Assembly: GCF_019711615.1 (NCBI RefSeq)
Contig: NZ_JAIGNS010000002.1
Location: forward strand, 545,501-609,500
Direction of reading: 5' to 3'
Origin: Qipengyuania intermedia
GTDB taxonomy: Bacteria; Pseudomonadota; Alphaproteobacteria; Sphingomonadales; Sphingomonadaceae
Length of the DNA: 64,000 bases
This document shows, one piece after another, positions 45,576-56,829 of the stretch. The number at the start of each line of letters is the position of its first letter. The first letter of the stretch is position 1. The notes under the pieces were generated by a model, which searched no databases, was not told the DNA's origin, and saw only the letters and a list, made by a program, of their open reading frames with translations. The translations under genes and the position numbers were made by a program.

Positions 45576-46612
45576 GCCTTCACCCCTGCACCGCGCACCG
45601 GCTCTGCCTGCGGATCGAGCGGCCAGCGCGGGCGCGCCGCAATGTCGAGCGGGTCGGGCTTGAAGTCTTGCATGGCGAGCCTTTCGACACCGGCCCAGGC
45701 GATCATCGCGGCATTATCGGTGCACAGCTTGGGCGGCGGTGCGGTAAAACGCATCGAATGGCGCTCGGCCAGTTCCTCCAGCGCCGCGCGCACCGTGGCA
45801 TTGGCGGCCACGCCGCCAGCAACGACCAGCGTGTCGGTGCGGCCCATCGCCTCCAATGCGATGGATAGCCGGTCGATCACGCAGTCGACGGCAGCCTTCT
45901 GGAAGCTGGCTGCGATATCGGCTGCGGCATATTTGCCGGACTGGTGGGCGCGCATGACCGCGCTCTTGAGCCCGGCGAAGGAGAAATGCGGCTCGCCGCT
46001 GCCGACCATGGGACGGGGCAGGGGGACGGCGCTTTCATCGCCTTCTTTCGCGAGCCGTTCGACCGCCGGGCCGCCCGGGAAGCCGAGGCCCAGGATTTTT
46101 GCGGTCTTGTCGAAGGCCTCGCCCAAGGCATCGTCGATGGTGGTCGCAAAGCGGCGGTATTCGCCGACCCCGTCGACGCGTAGGATCTGGCAATGGCCGC
46201 CGGAAACGAGGAGCAGGGCATAGGGAAATGCCAGTTCTGCATCAGCCAGGCGCGGGCTCAGCGCGTGACCTTCCAAATGGTTTATCGCGATCAGCGGTGT
46301 GTCGCTCGCCATGGCCAAAGCCTTCGCGCTGACGAGGCCGACCATCACCCCGCCGATGAGGCCTGGACCTGCCGTGGCGGCGATCGCATCGCAATCCGCC
46401 AGCGTAACGCCTGCATCGGCAAGCACGCCCTCGATCATGGGGGCCAGCCGCTCTGCATGGGCGCGCGCGGCGATCTCCGGTACCACCCCGCCGAAGGGCG
46501 CGTGTTCCTCGTCCTGCGAGGCGATCCGCTGGGCGATAATCCGCCGTTCGCCATCGACCAGCGCGGCTGCGGTTTCGTCGCAGGAACTTTCGATGCCGAG
46601 TACGAGCGTCAT
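45572..46612 (-). CDS. tsaD: tRNA N6-threonylcarbamoyladenosine transferase (TsaD)
   Basis: This 346-residue TsaD (YgjD/Kae1) transfers threonylcarbamoyl to A37 of ANN-decoding tRNAs with TsaB and TsaE. The metal-binding HLEGH has His112 and His116; the nucleotide-binding GGVAAN and [12 protein letters not shown] segments are present. It is divergent from hemC, separated by 48 bp that contain a bulged inverted repeat (46624-46632 with 46641-46648). Confidence 0.97.
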   Translation of the reverse strand: MTLVLGIESSCDETAAALVDGERRIIAQRIASQDEEHAPFGGVVPEIAARAHAERLAPMIEGVLADAGVTLADCDAIAATAGPGLIGGVMVGLVSAKALAMASDTPLIAINHLEGHALSPRLADAELAFPYALLLVSGGHCQILRVDGVGEYRRFATTIDDALGEAFDKTAKILGLGFPGGPAVERLAKEGDESAVPLPRPMVGSGEPHFSFAGLKSAVMRAHQSGKYAAADIAASFQKAAVDCVIDRLSIALEAMGRTDTLVVAGGVAANATVRAALEELAERHSMRFTAPPPKLCTDNAAMIAWAGVERLAMQDFKPDPLDIAARPRWPLDPQAEPVRGAGVKA

Positions 46613-46660
46613 AACTTCGCTTTCCCTTAGCGGTCTCGCTCGCTAGGGCAAGCCGCCGAT

Positions 46661-47590
46661 ATGCCAGACACGCCCATCCTTCGCCTTGGAACCCGCCGTT
46701 CGCCGCTTGCCATGGCGCAAGCAGAGGAAGCACGCGCCCGGCTTTGCGCCGCTCACGGCTGGGACGTTGGCGCGGTCGAACTGGTCCCCGTGATCGCTAG
46801 CGGCGACAAGATACAGGACCGCCCGCTCGCCGAGATCGGGGGCAAGGCGCTGTGGACGCGCGAACTCGACCTGTGGCTCGCCGAAGGGCGCATCGATGCG
46901 GCGGTACACTCGATGAAGGACGTGGAGACAATTCGCCCCGACGAAATCGCCATCGGCGCGATCCTGCCGCGGGCGGACAAGGCCGACGTCCTGCTGGGTG
47001 CCGCGTCCCTCGCGGATATACCGCAAGGCGCAAAGGTCGGCACCAGTGCGCCACGCCGGGCGGCCCAGCTGCTCCATGTGCGGCCCGATCTCGAAGTGGT
47101 CGGTATCCGCGGCAATGTGGCGACGCGCATGGCAAAGCTCGAAGCGGGCGAAGCGGATGCGACCTTCCTTGCGGCGGCGGGCCTTTCCCGTCTCGGAGAG
47201 GACAATGTCGGCATGAGGCTCGAACCCGAAGACTGGCTTCCGGCACCGGCACAGGCCGCAATCGGTATCGAATGCAGGGCCAGTGACGAGCGCACGCGCG
47301 AGGCCCTGGCACAAGTGAATCACGCGGAGAGCCACGATGAAGTGCTCGCCGAACGCGCTTTGCTCCAGGGTCTTGGCGGCACGTGCCACAGCCCGATTGC
47401 CGTCCTGACAACCCGCGCCGACAACCGCCTGGCCATGCGCGCGGCCATCTTCAGCCCGGACGGCAGCCAGCGCGTCGACGGGCAGGCCAGCTTCGCATGC
47501 GACGACACGGCGGCCCCCGGCGAACTGGCACGCATGCTGCTGGCCGATGCACCGCCGGAAGTCGCAGCGAATTTCGGACATATGGAATGA
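46661..47590 (+). CDS. hemC: Porphobilinogen deaminase (HemC)
   Basis: HemC polymerises four porphobilinogens into hydroxymethylbilane in the heme pathway. It has 309 residues. Catalytic Asp87 is in VHSMKDVE, the conserved RxxRRxxQ-type segment is TSAPRRAAQLL, and the dipyrromethane cofactor is held by Cys242 in GLGGTCHSPIAV. It overlaps hemD by ATGA. Confidence 0.97.
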   Translation: MPDTPILRLGTRRSPLAMAQAEEARARLCAAHGWDVGAVELVPVIASGDKIQDRPLAEIGGKALWTRELDLWLAEGRIDAAVHSMKDVETIRPDEIAIGAILPRADKADVLLGAASLADIPQGAKVGTSAPRRAAQLLHVRPDLEVVGIRGNVATRMAKLEAGEADATFLAAAGLSRLGEDNVGMRLEPEDWLPAPAQAAIGIECRASDERTREALAQVNHAESHDEVLAERALLQGLGGTCHSPIAVLTTRADNRLAMRAAIFSPDGSQRVDGQASFACDDTAAPGELARMLLADAPPEVAANFGHME

Positions 47591-48279
47591 CTTGCCGGGT
47601 CTTCGTTTTCCGCCCTGAACCGGGCCTTTCGGTGACGCTCGAGACCGCGAGGGCACTCGAACTCGACGTGAAGGGCTGCCCCCTGTTCGAAGTCGAGCCG
47701 GTCGAATGGGGCGCGCCCAAGGCCGACAGCTACGACGGGTTGCTGGTCGGCAGCTCCAACGTCTTCCGTCACGGCGGAACCCACCTCACGCGCCTCACAT
47801 CCCTGCCGGTTTATGCGGTTGGCGAAGCCACGGCAGAGGGTGCGCGCGAAAAAGGGTACATGGTCGCGCGTACGGGCACCGGCGGCTTGCAGGCATTGCT
47901 CGACAAGATGAAACCGGGCGAGCGCCACATGCTGCGCCTTGCAGGCGAGGCCCATGTCGAATTGCAGCCTCCCGAAGGCATGACGATCGACACCCGCGTG
48001 GTCTACCGCACCAAGCCGCTCAATGTCGCCGACGAGATGGCCGATACCATGCGCGTCGGCGGCGTGGTGTTGCTGCATTCGGGCGAGGCGGCCAAGCGCC
48101 TGTTCGAGGAATGCGAAAGGCTGGAGATCGACCGCTCCAGGCTCGCGCTGGCAGTACTGGGCGCCCGGATTGCCGACCTTGCGGGGGAGGGCTGGCACTC
48201 CGTCCACATCGCCAACCACCCTCGCGATGCCGAGCTACTGGCCTTGGCCGAGCAATTGTGTCAGACCATGTCCAATTGA
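47587..48279 (+). CDS. hemD: Uroporphyrinogen-III synthase (HemD-like)
   Basis: This 230-residue protein belongs to the very divergent uroporphyrinogen-III synthase family, which cyclises hydroxymethylbilane. Typical elements are the VFVFRPEPG start, the YDGLLVGSSNVFR turn, YAVGEATAEGA and the late LLHSGEAAKRLFEE. Family identity relies largely on position: its ATG overlaps the hemC stop by 4 bp. The start at 47587 is chosen over the longer upstream frame, which lies inside hemC. Confidence 0.9.
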   Translation: MTCRVFVFRPEPGLSVTLETARALELDVKGCPLFEVEPVEWGAPKADSYDGLLVGSSNVFRHGGTHLTRLTSLPVYAVGEATAEGAREKGYMVARTGTGGLQALLDKMKPGERHMLRLAGEAHVELQPPEGMTIDTRVVYRTKPLNVADEMADTMRVGGVVLLHSGEAAKRLFEECERLEIDRSRLALAVLGARIADLAGEGWHSVHIANHPRDAELLALAEQLCQTMSN

Positions 48280-48326
48280 TATGACGCCCCGCATGAGAGG
48301 CGTCCGGGGTCGTGGATTGGAGTAAG

Positions 48327-49208
48327 ATGGACGAGTTTTCGAGAACTCGGCGTGCGCGTGGTGGAATGCGCCCGATGTTGCTTGCCGTGGGCGGCGCTTT
48401 CGCCCTGGGAGCGGGCGTTGCCGGCTATATCGCCTGGCGCATGGACGCCGCACCGGCCAGCGACGCGGAACCCGCACGAATTGCGGACAACACATTGGTC
48501 GAAGGCGGCGAGCCGTCGCCCACACCCAGCGCCAGCGAAAGCGCGGCTGCTGCCCAGGCGGTGGAACGTGTGGCCGAACAGCAGGGCGGGATCGACCAGC
48601 GTCTCGCTGCAGCGGAACAGCGCCTGTCCCGGCTCGACCTGCAAGCACAGGCGGCTGCGGGCAATGTGGCACGCGCGGAGGGCCTTCTCATTGCCTTCGC
48701 AACCCGCCGCGCTGTCGATAAGGGGGCCGAGCTCGGCTACCTCGCCGACCAGCTGAGGCTCCGCTTCGGCGACGCTTTGCCCAATGCGGTGAACACCATC
48801 CTCACCTTTTCGCGCGACCCGGTCACGCTGGACCAGCTGATCTTCCGGCTCGAGGGTCTCGCGCCGAGCCTGCAATCGGGCGAAGGCAAGCCGAGCCTCG
48901 AGCGATTTGCCGACGAACTGGGCTCGCTCTTCACGATCCGCCGCGAAAGCGCGCCGTCGCCACAGCCCCAGCAAAGGCTCGAACGTGCGCGCCTGTTCCT
49001 TGAAAGCGGCCGCGCGGATTCGGCGGTTGCGGAAGTGCGCAACCTGCCAGGTGCGGTGAATGCCGAAGGATGGCTGCGCGATGCGGAGCGTTATGCCTCG
49101 GCCCAGCGCGCTCTCGATCTCATCGAAACCGCAGCGGTGCTCGAACCGCGGCGCCTGCGCGATGGTGCGGGTAACCGGATCGAACAGCCGAGCCCGGTCG
49201 AAGAGTAG
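48327..49208 (+). CDS. Alphaproteobacterial mitofilin (Mic60-like) membrane protein
   Basis: This 293-residue inner-membrane protein has one helix (about 17-37), a polar acidic linker, a coiled coil (about 75-125) and a C-terminal helical domain (about 130-270) resembling mitofilin. The hemC-hemD-mitofilin order is the conserved setting in which alphaproteobacterial Mic60 homologues, the proposed ancestors of the mitochondrial crista-junction protein, are found. ATG 48327 has TGGAG close upstream; GTG 48312 is the alternative. A membrane-contact or envelope-shaping role is inferred. Confidence 0.78.
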   Translation: MDEFSRTRRARGGMRPMLLAVGGAFALGAGVAGYIAWRMDAAPASDAEPARIADNTLVEGGEPSPTPSASESAAAAQAVERVAEQQGGIDQRLAAAEQRLSRLDLQAQAAAGNVARAEGLLIAFATRRAVDKGAELGYLADQLRLRFGDALPNAVNTILTFSRDPVTLDQLIFRLEGLAPSLQSGEGKPSLERFADELGSLFTIRRESAPSPQPQQRLERARLFLESGRADSAVAEVRNLPGAVNAEGWLRDAERYASAQRALDLIETAAVLEPRRLRDGAGNRIEQPSPVEE

Positions 49209-49209
49209 C

Positions 49210-50424
49210 TCAGGCTTTCATCAATTCGGGCACATCGCCCGACACGCCGCGGGCCTCGTCCATGAAGAACTTCTTCAGCATGCCGGACCGCTGCACGCCG
49301 GCCATGCCGAGGCGCCGGACGGCGCTGGCGGCCTTGCCCGGAACGCCGAACAGCCGCGTCAGGCTGTCGGTCGCGCCCATGACCATGATGGAATCGAGTG
49401 CGCGCCATTTTTCGTAGCGTTCGAGCACCTGCATATCGCCGAGATCGAGGCCAAGACGGCGCGCATCTCCCAGCACCTCTACCAGCGCGCCGACATCGCG
49501 CAGCCCCAGGTTGAGGCCCTGTCCGGCGATCGGATGCATGCCATGCGCACTGTCGCCGACCAGCGCCATGCGCTCGCCCACGATGCGAACGGTGTGCTGG
49601 AAACTGAGCGGATAGGAAGTGCGCGCGCTGTTGAGCGCAAGTTCGCCGAGCAGATCGCCCATGCGCTTTTGCACCTCGGCGAGGAAAGCGCGTTCGCCCA
49701 TCTTGAGCACGCCTGCTGCATCCTTCTCGTCGACCGTCCAGACGAGCGCGCTGCGATGCTGGCCATCTGGCCCGTCGAGCAGCGGGAGCAGGGCGAAGGG
49801 GCCAGCCGGATAGAAGATTTCCCATGCCACGCCGCCATGCGGCTTGCTGTGGTCGAGGCCGACGATGATCGCGCGGTGGGAATAGTCCCAGCTGGCCATT
49901 TTCAGCTCCGCATCCTCGCGAGTCGGCGAACTGCGGCCTTCTGCGCCGACCAGCAGGTCTGCGGTCAGGACCTGCCCGTCCGCAAGCGTGGCGGAGACGC
50001 CGTAAGCATCGCGCTGGCGATCGACCACCTCGACGGGGGCGTGCAGCGTGATGAGGCTTTCGTCCTTCACCGCTTCGAACAGGGCCGTGCGCAGGACGCG
50101 ATTGGCGAACATGCGACCAAGCGAGCCTTCGTGCTCTTCCGGCGTGAAATCGATGCGCCCCGGCTTCATCTGATCGAGCACGGCGATGCTCTCGATCGGG
50201 CAGCCATGGGGTTCAAGCGTGTCCGCCAGGCCGATATTGCGGAACAGGCGCCAGCTGGCGGTCGAAATCGCCGACGCACGCCCGTCAAAACCGTCTGCCG
50301 TCAGGTCGGCGGGATCGGCCCGGTCGACCAGGTGGCTCGAAAAACCTTGTTTCGCGGCTGCCAGCGCCAGTGTGGAGCCGACGAGACCGCCGCCGAGGAT
50401 GAGCAAGTCGCGCTTGTCTGTCAT
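49210..50424 (-). CDS. UbiH/Coq6-family FAD-dependent ubiquinone hydroxylase
   Basis: This 404-residue FAD-dependent aromatic-ring hydroxylase probably adds hydroxyl groups to the ubiquinone precursor. The dinucleotide motif GGGLVG is at 11-16, and the second FAD motif GDSAHGMHPIAGQGLNLGLRD is at about 289-309. Other Ubi hydroxylases are not in the window, so the ring position cannot be assigned. It is divergent from the DsbD-like gene with a 43-bp gap. Its stop sits 1 bp after the Mic60-like stop, convergent. Confidence 0.92.
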   Translation of the reverse strand: MTDKRDLLILGGGLVGSTLALAAAKQGFSSHLVDRADPADLTADGFDGRASAISTASWRLFRNIGLADTLEPHGCPIESIAVLDQMKPGRIDFTPEEHEGSLGRMFANRVLRTALFEAVKDESLITLHAPVEVVDRQRDAYGVSATLADGQVLTADLLVGAEGRSSPTREDAELKMASWDYSHRAIIVGLDHSKPHGGVAWEIFYPAGPFALLPLLDGPDGQHRSALVWTVDEKDAAGVLKMGERAFLAEVQKRMGDLLGELALNSARTSYPLSFQHTVRIVGERMALVGDSAHGMHPIAGQGLNLGLRDVGALVEVLGDARRLGLDLGDMQVLERYEKWRALDSIMVMGATDSLTRLFGVPGKAASAVRRLGMAGVQRSGMLKKFFMDEARGVSGDVPELMKA

Positions 50425-50467
50425 GGACACGGTCCCTAGAGCGGGCGGCGTGACACTGGCAAGGATT

Positions 50468-52546
50468 ATGGACGTCTCGCTGGCCCGGCTGGCCGCTTTC
50501 CTGCTTGCCCTCACGTGCCTTTTGCCCGCTGCTGCCTTCGCGCAGGATCGCACCGCGCGCTTCGGTGACGAGAACATCTCGGTCGACCTGTATGCCGACG
50601 GTACGCCCGCGCCCGGCGAGGAATGGCTCCTTGCGCTGCGTTTCAAGCCGTCGAGCGAGGAATGGCACGGATATTGGTCCAATCCCGGCGATGCGGGGCA
50701 GGGCATGGATCTACAGCTCGACCTTCCCGATGGGTGGGAAGTCGGCAAGCCGCTCTATCCCGTGCCGCAGACGCTGCTCATCGGCGGGTTGATGAACCAT
50801 ATTTTCGAGGGGGAGTATGTGGTTCTCGTGCCCGTCACTCCGGGCCGGGACGCGGCGGTTGCCAATCTCGCACCGGTTTCCGGTTATGTCGAATATCTCG
50901 CCTGCACGGACCGTATCTGCGTGCCGCAGGATGCGGTTCTGGAGGCGGGGCCCGGCGGCGATTTCGACGAGTGGCGCGGGCGGATCGCGCCCATGCTCGA
51001 CAGCGAGGCCGGCTTCGAGATTTCCGGCAAGCGCCTGCGTATCGGTATTCCGCTACCGGCTGCGCTGGACCTTGGCGAGCTACACCTGTTTCTCGAAAAT
51101 AGCAGCTTGGGCAATGGCTTGGTGCCGAACTACGCGGCGGTCCAGACGTGGATCCGCGATGGCAACCTGCTGGTTGCCGAACTGGAGCTTGAGCGGACCA
51201 AGGGTGTGGGCGGCGCACCGCCAGAACGCATCGAGGGCATTCTTGCTCTGGGTGATGGCGAAGGCGTCCGTTTCGTGGCGACTCCCGCCAACGTCCCGCT
51301 GGAAGGCGTGAAGCCGTTCCGCGGGGCCGAGGAGGCGCCCGCCTTCGGCTTGTTGATACTCGCCGCGCTGGTTGGCGGCCTCCTCCTCAACATCATGCCG
51401 TGCGTTTTCCCGATCCTCAGCCTCAAGGCGCTGGCCCTGGCGAAGGCCGGGGGCGACGAGGGTGCAGCCCGGCGCGATGCGCTCGCCTACACCGCAGGCG
51501 TGGTAATCGCATGTGCCGGTCTGGGTGCGCTGATCCTGTTGCTGCGATCGGCCGGTCAGCAGGTCGGCTGGGCCTTCCAGCTGCAGGAGCCCGCCATAGT
51601 GGCGAGCCTGTTCGCGCTCGCTTCGCTCATCACGGCAAATTTCCTCGGCCTGTTCGCCATCCCCGGCCTCGCCATTTCCGGCGGCAAGCCGAGTTCGGGC
51701 GGATCCTTTGCAACCGGCCTGCTCGCAGCGTTCGTGGCCACGCCCTGTACGGGACCGTTCATGGCGCTCGCCCTGGGCGCTGCGCTGGTGCTGCGACCGA
51801 TCGAGGGTTTTGCAATCTTCACCGCACTCGGCATCGGACTGGCACTGCCGTTTCTCCTCGTCGGCTTCGTGCCCGCATTCCGCAAGCGGCTGCCGAAGCC
51901 CGGAGCATGGATGGAACGCTTCCGCCGCTGGATGGCACTGCCCATGGGGCTGACCGTTCTCGCGCTCGGCTGGCTGCTATGGCGGATCGGCGGCGGACTG
52001 TTTCTGCTTTCGGCGACCGGCGTCGCGGCGGGTCTCGTCTATTTCGCCGGAATGCTCTCGCCGGAAGGCCACGCTGCCGGTCGATCGAGAACGCTCCCGG
52101 CAATGGTCGGCCTGGCGATGGCGGTCTTGTCGGCGATCGCCATGGCGCGGAGCTATGAGCCGCCCGTCGCCGATAGCGCGCAGAGCATTCTCGATCCGCA
52201 GGAATTTTCGGCCGCCAACCTCGCAGCGGCTCGCGCCAGCGGCCAGCCCGTCTTCGTCTGGTTCACCGCCGACTGGTGCATCACCTGCAAGGTCAACGAG
52301 AGCGTTGGGATCGAGCGCGAGGAAACACGCGCGGCGTTCGAGGAAGCGGGCGTAATCGCGATGCGCGGGGACTGGACGCGGCGCGACGACGATATCGCCG
52401 CCTTCCTGTCGCAACAGGGCGCTGCCGGGGTTCCGCTCTACCTGTGGTATCCGGCGGGCGGGGACGCGCGGCAACTGCCGCAGGTGCTTACGCCTGATCT
52501 TCTTCCGGATCTGGTCCGTCAGGAAACGGCGCGCAATCGGCAATAA
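50468..52546 (+). CDS. DsbD/ScsB-like thiol:disulfide interchange protein
   Basis: This 692-residue membrane reductant exporter has a signal peptide (about 1-25), an N-terminal immunoglobulin-like DsbC-binding domain with Cys pair CTDRIC, a central eight-helix region with Cys312 (NIMPCVFP) and Cys427 (VATPCTGPF), and a C-terminal thioredoxin domain with WCITC (603-607). It passes electrons from cytoplasmic thioredoxin to periplasmic partners. The large N-terminal domain is as in ScsB. The ATG at 50468 is the first good start after the UbiH gene. Its 3' end overlaps a convergent lipoprotein gene by 59 bp. Confidence 0.93.
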   Translation: MDVSLARLAAFLLALTCLLPAAAFAQDRTARFGDENISVDLYADGTPAPGEEWLLALRFKPSSEEWHGYWSNPGDAGQGMDLQLDLPDGWEVGKPLYPVPQTLLIGGLMNHIFEGEYVVLVPVTPGRDAAVANLAPVSGYVEYLACTDRICVPQDAVLEAGPGGDFDEWRGRIAPMLDSEAGFEISGKRLRIGIPLPAALDLGELHLFLENSSLGNGLVPNYAAVQTWIRDGNLLVAELELERTKGVGGAPPERIEGILALGDGEGVRFVATPANVPLEGVKPFRGAEEAPAFGLLILAALVGGLLLNIMPCVFPILSLKALALAKAGGDEGAARRDALAYTAGVVIACAGLGALILLLRSAGQQVGWAFQLQEPAIVASLFALASLITANFLGLFAIPGLAISGGKPSSGGSFATGLLAAFVATPCTGPFMALALGAALVLRPIEGFAIFTALGIGLALPFLLVGFVPAFRKRLPKPGAWMERFRRWMALPMGLTVLALGWLLWRIGGGLFLLSATGVAAGLVYFAGMLSPEGHAAGRSRTLPAMVGLAMAVLSAIAMARSYEPPVADSAQSILDPQEFSAANLAAARASGQPVFVWFTADWCITCKVNESVGIEREETRAAFEEAGVIAMRGDWTRRDDDIAAFLSQQGAAGVPLYLWYPAGGDARQLPQVLTPDLLPDLVRQETARNRQ

Positions 52547-53027
52547 ATTGCGCCGGGAGGCGGCTGGGATTGAAGATGATCGACCCGGCGCCCGGCACCG
52601 TCGCTTCGACAGTTCGCGGACCGGTCAGCACTTCGAGCCGGGGATCGTCCGCAGGCGTGCGCCCGCGCCAAATCCAGACCTCGCCATCCTGTTCGGCATC
52701 GATCCAGAAGCGTTCCACATGGCCGTTGCCGATCATCGCCAGAACGGCCTTGGCGTGGGCATCGGCCTCGACGAACCGGGTATAGCGCAGCATCTCGCCC
52801 TCGCAGGCGAGAGCCATGAGAGGCGTCGCACCGGGCTTGCCATAAAGAAGCCGCTCGCGATCTTCGCTGTAGGCCCACACGGAACCTTCGGTGTCGGGCG
52901 AATCGATCGGCGCGCGCGGTGCATCGCGTTCGGTCGCAATGCGCTCACGCGTGACGTATTCATCGGAGGCAGGAGGCTTGCACGCCGAAACCAGCAGGAG
53001 TGCGCCCAGCGCGATGGTGCGAAACAT
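52488..53027 (-). CDS. Hypothetical lipoprotein
   Basis: This is a 179-residue lipoprotein of unknown function. The signal peptide ends in LVSAC with Cys16. The mature part is a compact, mixed alpha/beta protein with two internal cysteines (ACEGEML and IADCAPF) and no recognised family. Codon use looks normal. It overlaps the DsbD-like gene tail-to-tail, which gives no functional hint, although a periplasmic thiol protein next to a thiol exporter is suggestive. Confidence 0.72.
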   Translation of the reverse strand: MFRTIALGALLLVSACKPPASDEYVTRERIATERDAPRAPIDSPDTEGSVWAYSEDRERLLYGKPGATPLMALACEGEMLRYTRFVEADAHAKAVLAMIGNGHVERFWIDAEQDGEVWIWRGRTPADDPRLEVLTGPRTVEATVPGAGSIIFNPSRLPAQFIADCAPFPDGPDPEEDQA

Positions 53028-53106
53028 GACGCGCAGCTATGCGAAAGGGTGCGCGAGCGTCAACGCGGCGTGAGCGAAACCTCACAGCTTCGCACACGGC
53101 GCTCGA

Positions 53107-55302
<2,196 letters not shown>

Positions 55303-55400
55303 GTGCGCACATATGGGGAACGAATGGGGCAGGTGCAACGGCGGCTTGCGCAAGACCGGCGTGCTGCTAGCGTCGTGCGACCAATCACGCGGAGAATTCC

Positions 55401-55943
55401 ATGCGCAATACCCTTACCCTCGCCATTGCCACCATCGCGCTCGCCGCTTGCGGCAGTTCCAGCGATGCCGATACCGACGGCGATGGCAGCGTGTCGGCCG
55501 ACGAGGTCGAAGCGGCGGCGGCCAAGGTGAAGCCGCTGGAGGCGGGCGAATACAAGATGAACATGGAGCTGGTCGAACTGGTCGATCCTTCCATGAGCGA
55601 AGGCGACATCGCCAAGGCCAAGGAGTTCATGAACGCCATGGCGAACGCGGCCCCGGCGCGCTGTCTCACGGAAGACGAGGCGAGCAAGGGGATGATCGGT
55701 ATCGCCGAGCAATTGCAGAACGGCGATTGCACGATGGACAGCCTGACTTCGGATGCCGAAGGCATGCAGGCTGCGATGACCTGCAAGGCTGGCGGCGGCG
55801 ATGCGAAGATCACTATCGACAGCCAGTCGACCGGCACGGCCAGCGAAATGACGATGACGGCCGTCGAGCCGGTTTCCGGCAGCGAGGATACGAAGCGCGT
55901 CACGATGAAAGTCGGCATGACCCGTACCGGCGACTGCACCTGA
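55401..55943 (+). CDS. DUF3617-like lipoprotein with EF-hand loop
   Basis: This is a 180-residue lipoprotein: the signal peptide ends in LAAC with Cys17. Right after it, [14 protein letters not shown] (from Asp22) fits a calcium-binding EF-hand loop with ligands Asp24, Asp26, Asp28, Ser30 and Glu35. The remainder (about 45-180) resembles DUF3617, with paired cysteines [15 protein letters not shown] and MTCKAGGG, a family of unknown function common in sphingomonads. It is divergent from uvrB with a 98-bp gap. Confidence 0.78.
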   Translation: MRNTLTLAIATIALAACGSSSDADTDGDGSVSADEVEAAAAKVKPLEAGEYKMNMELVELVDPSMSEGDIAKAKEFMNAMANAAPARCLTEDEASKGMIGIAEQLQNGDCTMDSLTSDAEGMQAAMTCKAGGGDAKITIDSQSTGTASEMTMTAVEPVSGSEDTKRVTMKVGMTRTGDCT

Positions 55944-55996
55944 CGCGAAGCGGGGGCGTTCAGGAAACCGCCATCGGCCTCGTGCATTCTGTGTAG

Positions 55997-56752
55997 ATGT
56001 TCCAGACGCCGTCGTTTCAGGAAACCCGCGAGGAAATGAGCCGCAGGCTGGCGCTTGCCGCAGAGCCGAGCCCGGACGATGCGCGCGGACCACGTGCCCT
56101 CTTGCTGGCCAAGGAATTTCTCTGGCCGCTGGAGCCGGTCAAGCGTCGTTTCGAAAAGTTCACCGCAACTCCTGCCACGCATCCCAAGCGCGTGATGCTG
56201 TTGCCCGGCTTCGGTGCGCACCCTATCCGGATGCGCTGGATGGCGCGCACGCTCGAGGATGCAGGGCACACGGTGAAGCGCTGGGGCATGGGATATAATC
56301 TCGGCGCGACGGCCGATCGCTTTGCGAGGGTCGAAGATCGTCTCATCGACCTCTACCATCGCCGCGGGGAGCCGATCGTGCTGGTCGGGTGGAGCCTCGG
56401 CGGGGTGATGGCGCGCGAACTGGCGAAAAAGCATCCGGACAAGATCGCCAAGGTCGTGACCATGGGGTCACCTTTTTCAGGGTCGCCTCGCGCCAACAAC
56501 GGCTGGCGTGCCTACCAGGCGATTGCCGGCCACCGAGTGGACGAACCCGAGATCGACACGATAGTCAGTGAAAAGCCGCCGGTAGAAACGGTCGCCTTCT
56601 GGTCCCCGCGCGATGGTATCGTCCATCCGCGATCGGCCTGTGGCAGGCCCGGCGAACGGGACCGTGCGGTGGCCTTGCGCTGCACGCACATGGGCTTCGT
56701 CTTGACCCACGAGGCCGTTTCCGCCCTTTTGTCGGAACTGGATCGCTCCTGA
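55997..56752 (+). CDS. Alpha/beta hydrolase
   Basis: This is a 251-residue alpha/beta-fold hydrolase without a signal peptide. Nucleophile Ser133 is in the elbow VGWSLGGVMA, the acid is probably Asp206 in WSPRDGIVHP, and the histidine is probably 231 or 238 in THMGFVLTHEA. LLPGFGAHP at the oxyanion-hole loop suggests a PGAP1- or lipase-like esterase. The substrate is unknown. It stands just upstream of the Anbu operon on the same strand, but a 77-bp gap makes cotranscription uncertain. Confidence 0.82.
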   Translation: MFQTPSFQETREEMSRRLALAAEPSPDDARGPRALLLAKEFLWPLEPVKRRFEKFTATPATHPKRVMLLPGFGAHPIRMRWMARTLEDAGHTVKRWGMGYNLGATADRFARVEDRLIDLYHRRGEPIVLVGWSLGGVMARELAKKHPDKIAKVVTMGSPFSGSPRANNGWRAYQAIAGHRVDEPEIDTIVSEKPPVETVAFWSPRDGIVHPRSACGRPGERDRAVALRCTHMGFVLTHEAVSALLSELDRS

Positions 56753-56829
56753 ACCTTTAGTTCGTGGAGCGGGACATTGCGTCACGCGAAGGGCCGCGTC
56801 CTGCGGTCCGTTGCAACTTCCGGGGGATC

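Noticed and set aside
46624-46648. Inverted repeat between tsaD and hemC as an operator
   Set aside because: The arms need a bulge and lie within a 48-bp divergent gap that must contain both promoters. The evidence is too weak.
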